64,000 bases of DNA from Phocoena phocoena (taxonomy: Eukaryota > Chordata > Mammalia > Artiodactyla > Phocoenidae), in contig NC_089230.1 in assembly GCF_963924675.1 (NCBI RefSeq), forward strand, positions 72,159,223-72,223,222, written 5' to 3'. The translations under genes were made by a program, and so were the position numbers. Positions 61,200 to 64,000 of the stretch are shown here, one piece after another. Position 1 is the stretch's first letter. Each line of letters begins with the position of its first letter. The notes beneath the pieces were generated by a model that was not told where the DNA came from, ran no database searches, and was given only the letters and a program-made list of their open reading frames with translations.

Positions 61200-62322
61200 T
61201 GAGTCTATTTCGTTGAGCAAAGAGTAGGTCTTGTTTATTACGTATTTGGCTTATGGAATGGTATGTGTGCTAATTTCAATCTGTTTTAATACAGCAGCCC
61301 AACTCAACTTTCCCCTTAAGCAAGCATAAGGTTTTTATCTAAATGTGAGACTCTGTTCGGTTTTGTAATTCAGTTTATGTGTAGCCAAGTTTACACTCCC
61401 TCTATTAGTGATATCTTATGATAATTATCTTTCTTTGTGTGACATATTTCTCTTAGAATCATCATAATTAAATCCACTCAATTTGCTGCTACAGGCCTGA
61501 TGACATTGATTTCACTGCTGAGTGATATTCCGTTGTACGTAAGTAGCACAACTTCTTTATCCATTTTTTTCTTTCTGGGATATTTAATTTGTACTGGACT
61601 CGAGGTTCTTGTAAACACAGCAGCCCTAAATTTTGTGTTGGCTGTGTCTTGTTGATTTTAATTTTCCTAAGCTATAGGGCCAAAAGTGGAAGTGCCCTAG
61701 GCTCTGTAGCTTTGTTTTTTAGATGTTTCAGGATACACCATGAACATCTCCAGAGTGTCTGTTGGCAATTTACATCCCGCCCATCAGCATAACACGGCTC
61801 CCTGTTCTCCATGGCCTGTCCTGTGTTTCTGGTTTTTACACTTTATTCAGATGGCCTTTTTGACGAATGGGAAATGTGACTTCATTGTAGTGTGGATTTC
61901 CATTGCTGGAGTGCTTGGTTGGCCAAAATGTTCATATGCGTTTTTTCCTGAATATATTCAGGAAAAATGTATACGCACTTTTTGTCCATGTGCATCACTG
62001 TCAAAGATCTGCCGCTTTTCATATGCTTTAAATGCAATTCCAATCTACCTCTTGAAATATGATTCCTGCAATTCTGCCTCGTTTTCAAGTCCTCTTTGCA
62101 GACTTACTTCGATATATTTTTGCCAATAGCTGTCATTTATCTCTGCAGGTTTGTGAATTACAGTGCCCCTGAGCTCCTTTCTTAACTCGCTTCCTTGTAA
62201 GCTGGCCACAAAACTGCAGGTTTGCTTCAGGCCATAATCAGGGTCCAGCACGGCACTCTGAGCCTTTGGTTAATTCCTCTTCCTGGTGGGAAATTAGAGT
62301 TAAATGTGCCCCTCCAGATACC
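61200..62322. repeat. Isolated diverged satellite segment, copy 2
   Basis: Counterpart of 27,243-28,365, with phase 1 at 61,517 and the imperfect palindrome at 61,919-61,989. The same junctions lie on both sides. Confidence 0.88.
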
Positions 62323-64000
62323 TGCCTCACTCCCAGGCACATGGTGATGTATGTCCTCAGGTTTGAGGCCATATGTGATGGGTTCCTCATCTTTTGATGA
62401 TGTGGCCCCACTGGTGTGTGGACACTCCTGCCTGGTTCTCATCCCCTTGGTGATGTGGGCCCTCTGGTGAGACTCTGATCCTGGTTGGGTTCCTCACACA
62501 TCCGTGAGGTGAGCCCTCTTCTCTGAGGTCACTCCTGCCTGGCTGGCACAACCCGCCTTGTTGACTTCGGCACCCTGGTGGCAGTTGGAGCCTGCTGGGA
62601 GCCTCCTTCCCGCGGTGATGAGGCCCTCTGGCGTCAGACCCTAATGGCGGGGTTCCCACATTTTCTGATACGTGCTAAGTGGTACGAGGGCACTCCTGCC
62701 AGGTTCCCATCCTCATGAGCGTGTGGGCCTTCTGTTCTGAGGTCCTAACGGCTGGGTTGCTCACACTTTCATGATGTGGGCCCTCTGCTGTGAGGTCAAT
62801 CCTGCCTGGCTGGCGCACGTCGCCTTGGCGATGTGGACCCTCTGGTGGCAGTTGGAGTGTGCTGGGGTCTCCTCCCCTCAGTGATGAGGGCCTTCTGGTG
62901 TCAGGCCCTAAGTGCTGGGCTCCACACATTTTCTGATGTGTGCCCAGTGGTGCGAGTCACTCCTGCCAGGTTCCCATCCCCATGGGCATGTGGGACTTCT
63001 GTTCTGTGGTCCCAACTGCTGGGTTGCTCACAGTTTCATGATGTGGGCCCTTTGCTGTGTGTTCACTCTGGCCTGTATCCCATAGTGTCAGTGCTCTGGG
63101 CCTCCAGCTTGGAGTTTCCAACTTCTCGATTCCTCACCTTTTTTATTCTATGGGCCCTCGGTTGTGCGTCTCCTCCTGCATGCCTCACTCCCAGCCCCTT
63201 CGTGATGTGTGTCCCCTTGTTTGAGGCCACATGTGCTGTGTTCCTCACCTTCCTATAATGTGGCCACACTGGTGTGAGGACACTCTTGCCTGGTTCCCAT
63301 TCCCTTGGTGATGTTGGCCCCACTGCTGTTAGGACAGTCTTGCCTGGTTCCCATCACCTTGGTGATGTTGGCCCTCTGGTGAGAGTCTGATCCTGGTTAG
63401 GTTCCTCACCCTTCTGTGAGGTGGGCCCTCTGCTCTGAGGTCACTCCTGCCTGGCTGGCACACCCCGCCTTGGCAACGTCGGCCATATGGTGTCAGTTGG
63501 AGCCTGCTGGGAGCCTCCTCCCCTCGGTGATGAGGGCCCTCTGGCCTCAGGCCCTAACTGCTGGGTTCCCACATTTTCTGATTCGTGCTAAGTGGTGCAA
63601 GGACACTCCTGCCAGGTTCCCATCCCCATGGGGATGTGAGCCTTCTGCTCTGAGGTCCCAACGGCTGTGTTGCTCACAGTTTCATGATGAGGGCCCTCTG
63701 GTGTGAGTTCACTCCTGCCTAGATCCCATAGCCTCGCTGCTCCTGGCTGCCTGCCGGAGGTTCCAACTGTGGGATTCCTCACCTTTTTTATTCTATGGTC
63801 CCTCTGTTTTGAGGATCCTCTGGCCTGCCTCACTCCCAGCCCCTTGGTGATGTGTGTCCTCAGGTTTGAGGCCACGTGTGCTGGGTCCCTCAAATTATGG
63901 TGATGTAGCCCCACTGGTGTGAGGACACTCCTGCCTGGTTCCCATTCCCTTGGTGATGTTGGCCCTCTGGTGACAGTCTGATCCTTGTTGGGTTCCTCAC
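62323..64000. repeat. GC-rich ~54/592 bp tandem array, copy 2 (cut by window end)
   Basis: Counterpart of 28,366-30,043. The irregular first intervals (~268 and ~645 bp between anchor subunits) are reproduced exactly, so the irregularity predates the large duplication and subunit number has not changed since. Confidence 0.9.

Larger units (their letters stand above)
54354..64000. repeat. Large segmental duplication, copy 2 (partner at 20,397-30,043)
   Basis: This is the same content as copy 1 at a constant offset of 33,957 bp. It starts within a 20 bp interval inside a core satellite monomer and runs to the window end, so its right limit is unknown. Substitutions are scattered and include transitions in both GC-rich and AT-rich parts. 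Confidence 0.95.

Overview
This window reads as vertebrate heterochromatin, most likely from a whale. I find no intact protein-coding gene and no RNA gene. The diagnostic feature is a tandem repeat with a 1,742-1,748 bp period. Its length, and its composition of fossil antisense LINE-1 (L1) sequence, fit the common cetacean satellite as I remember it (about 1.75 kb in most cetaceans, shorter in oceanic dolphins). The L1 3' ends, the class I endogenous retrovirus (ERV) fragment and the mariner-like palindromes are mammalian. All the short open frames inside the satellite are repeat translations, not genes.

Layout. (1) 1-20,958: satellite array 1, twelve monomers, grading into a strongly diverged edge monomer at 20,959-22,020. 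(2) 22,020-28,365: a mixed spacer holding an L1 3' fragment, an antisense ERV pol relic, GC-rich single-copy-like sequence with a small minisatellite and a promoter-like block, a 5'-truncated antisense L1, and one isolated diverged satellite segment. (3) 28,366-33,725: a second, unrelated GC-rich tandem array of about 54 bp subunits grouped eleven at a time into a 592 bp higher-order unit. (4) 33,726-54,915: satellite array 2, a partial first monomer broken by a young L1 insertion, then eleven monomers. (5) 54,354-64,000: a second copy of 20,397-30,043 at a constant offset of 33,957 bp, with substitutions but no net length change, cut off by the window end.

The window is therefore about two periods of a composite macro-repeat of roughly 34 kb (satellite array, spacer, GC-rich array). 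The satellite arrays inside the two periods are not collinear: monomer number and subtype order differ, so the arrays turn over by unequal exchange while the spacers stay nearly identical. Array centres are homogeneous and array edges are diverged. Most monomers carry a 72 bp palindrome (six perfect copies), probably from a mariner-type miniature element. One array boundary lies six bases from the palindrome centre, and one intra-array subtype switch lies just beyond it, which makes the palindrome a candidate breakage or exchange point.
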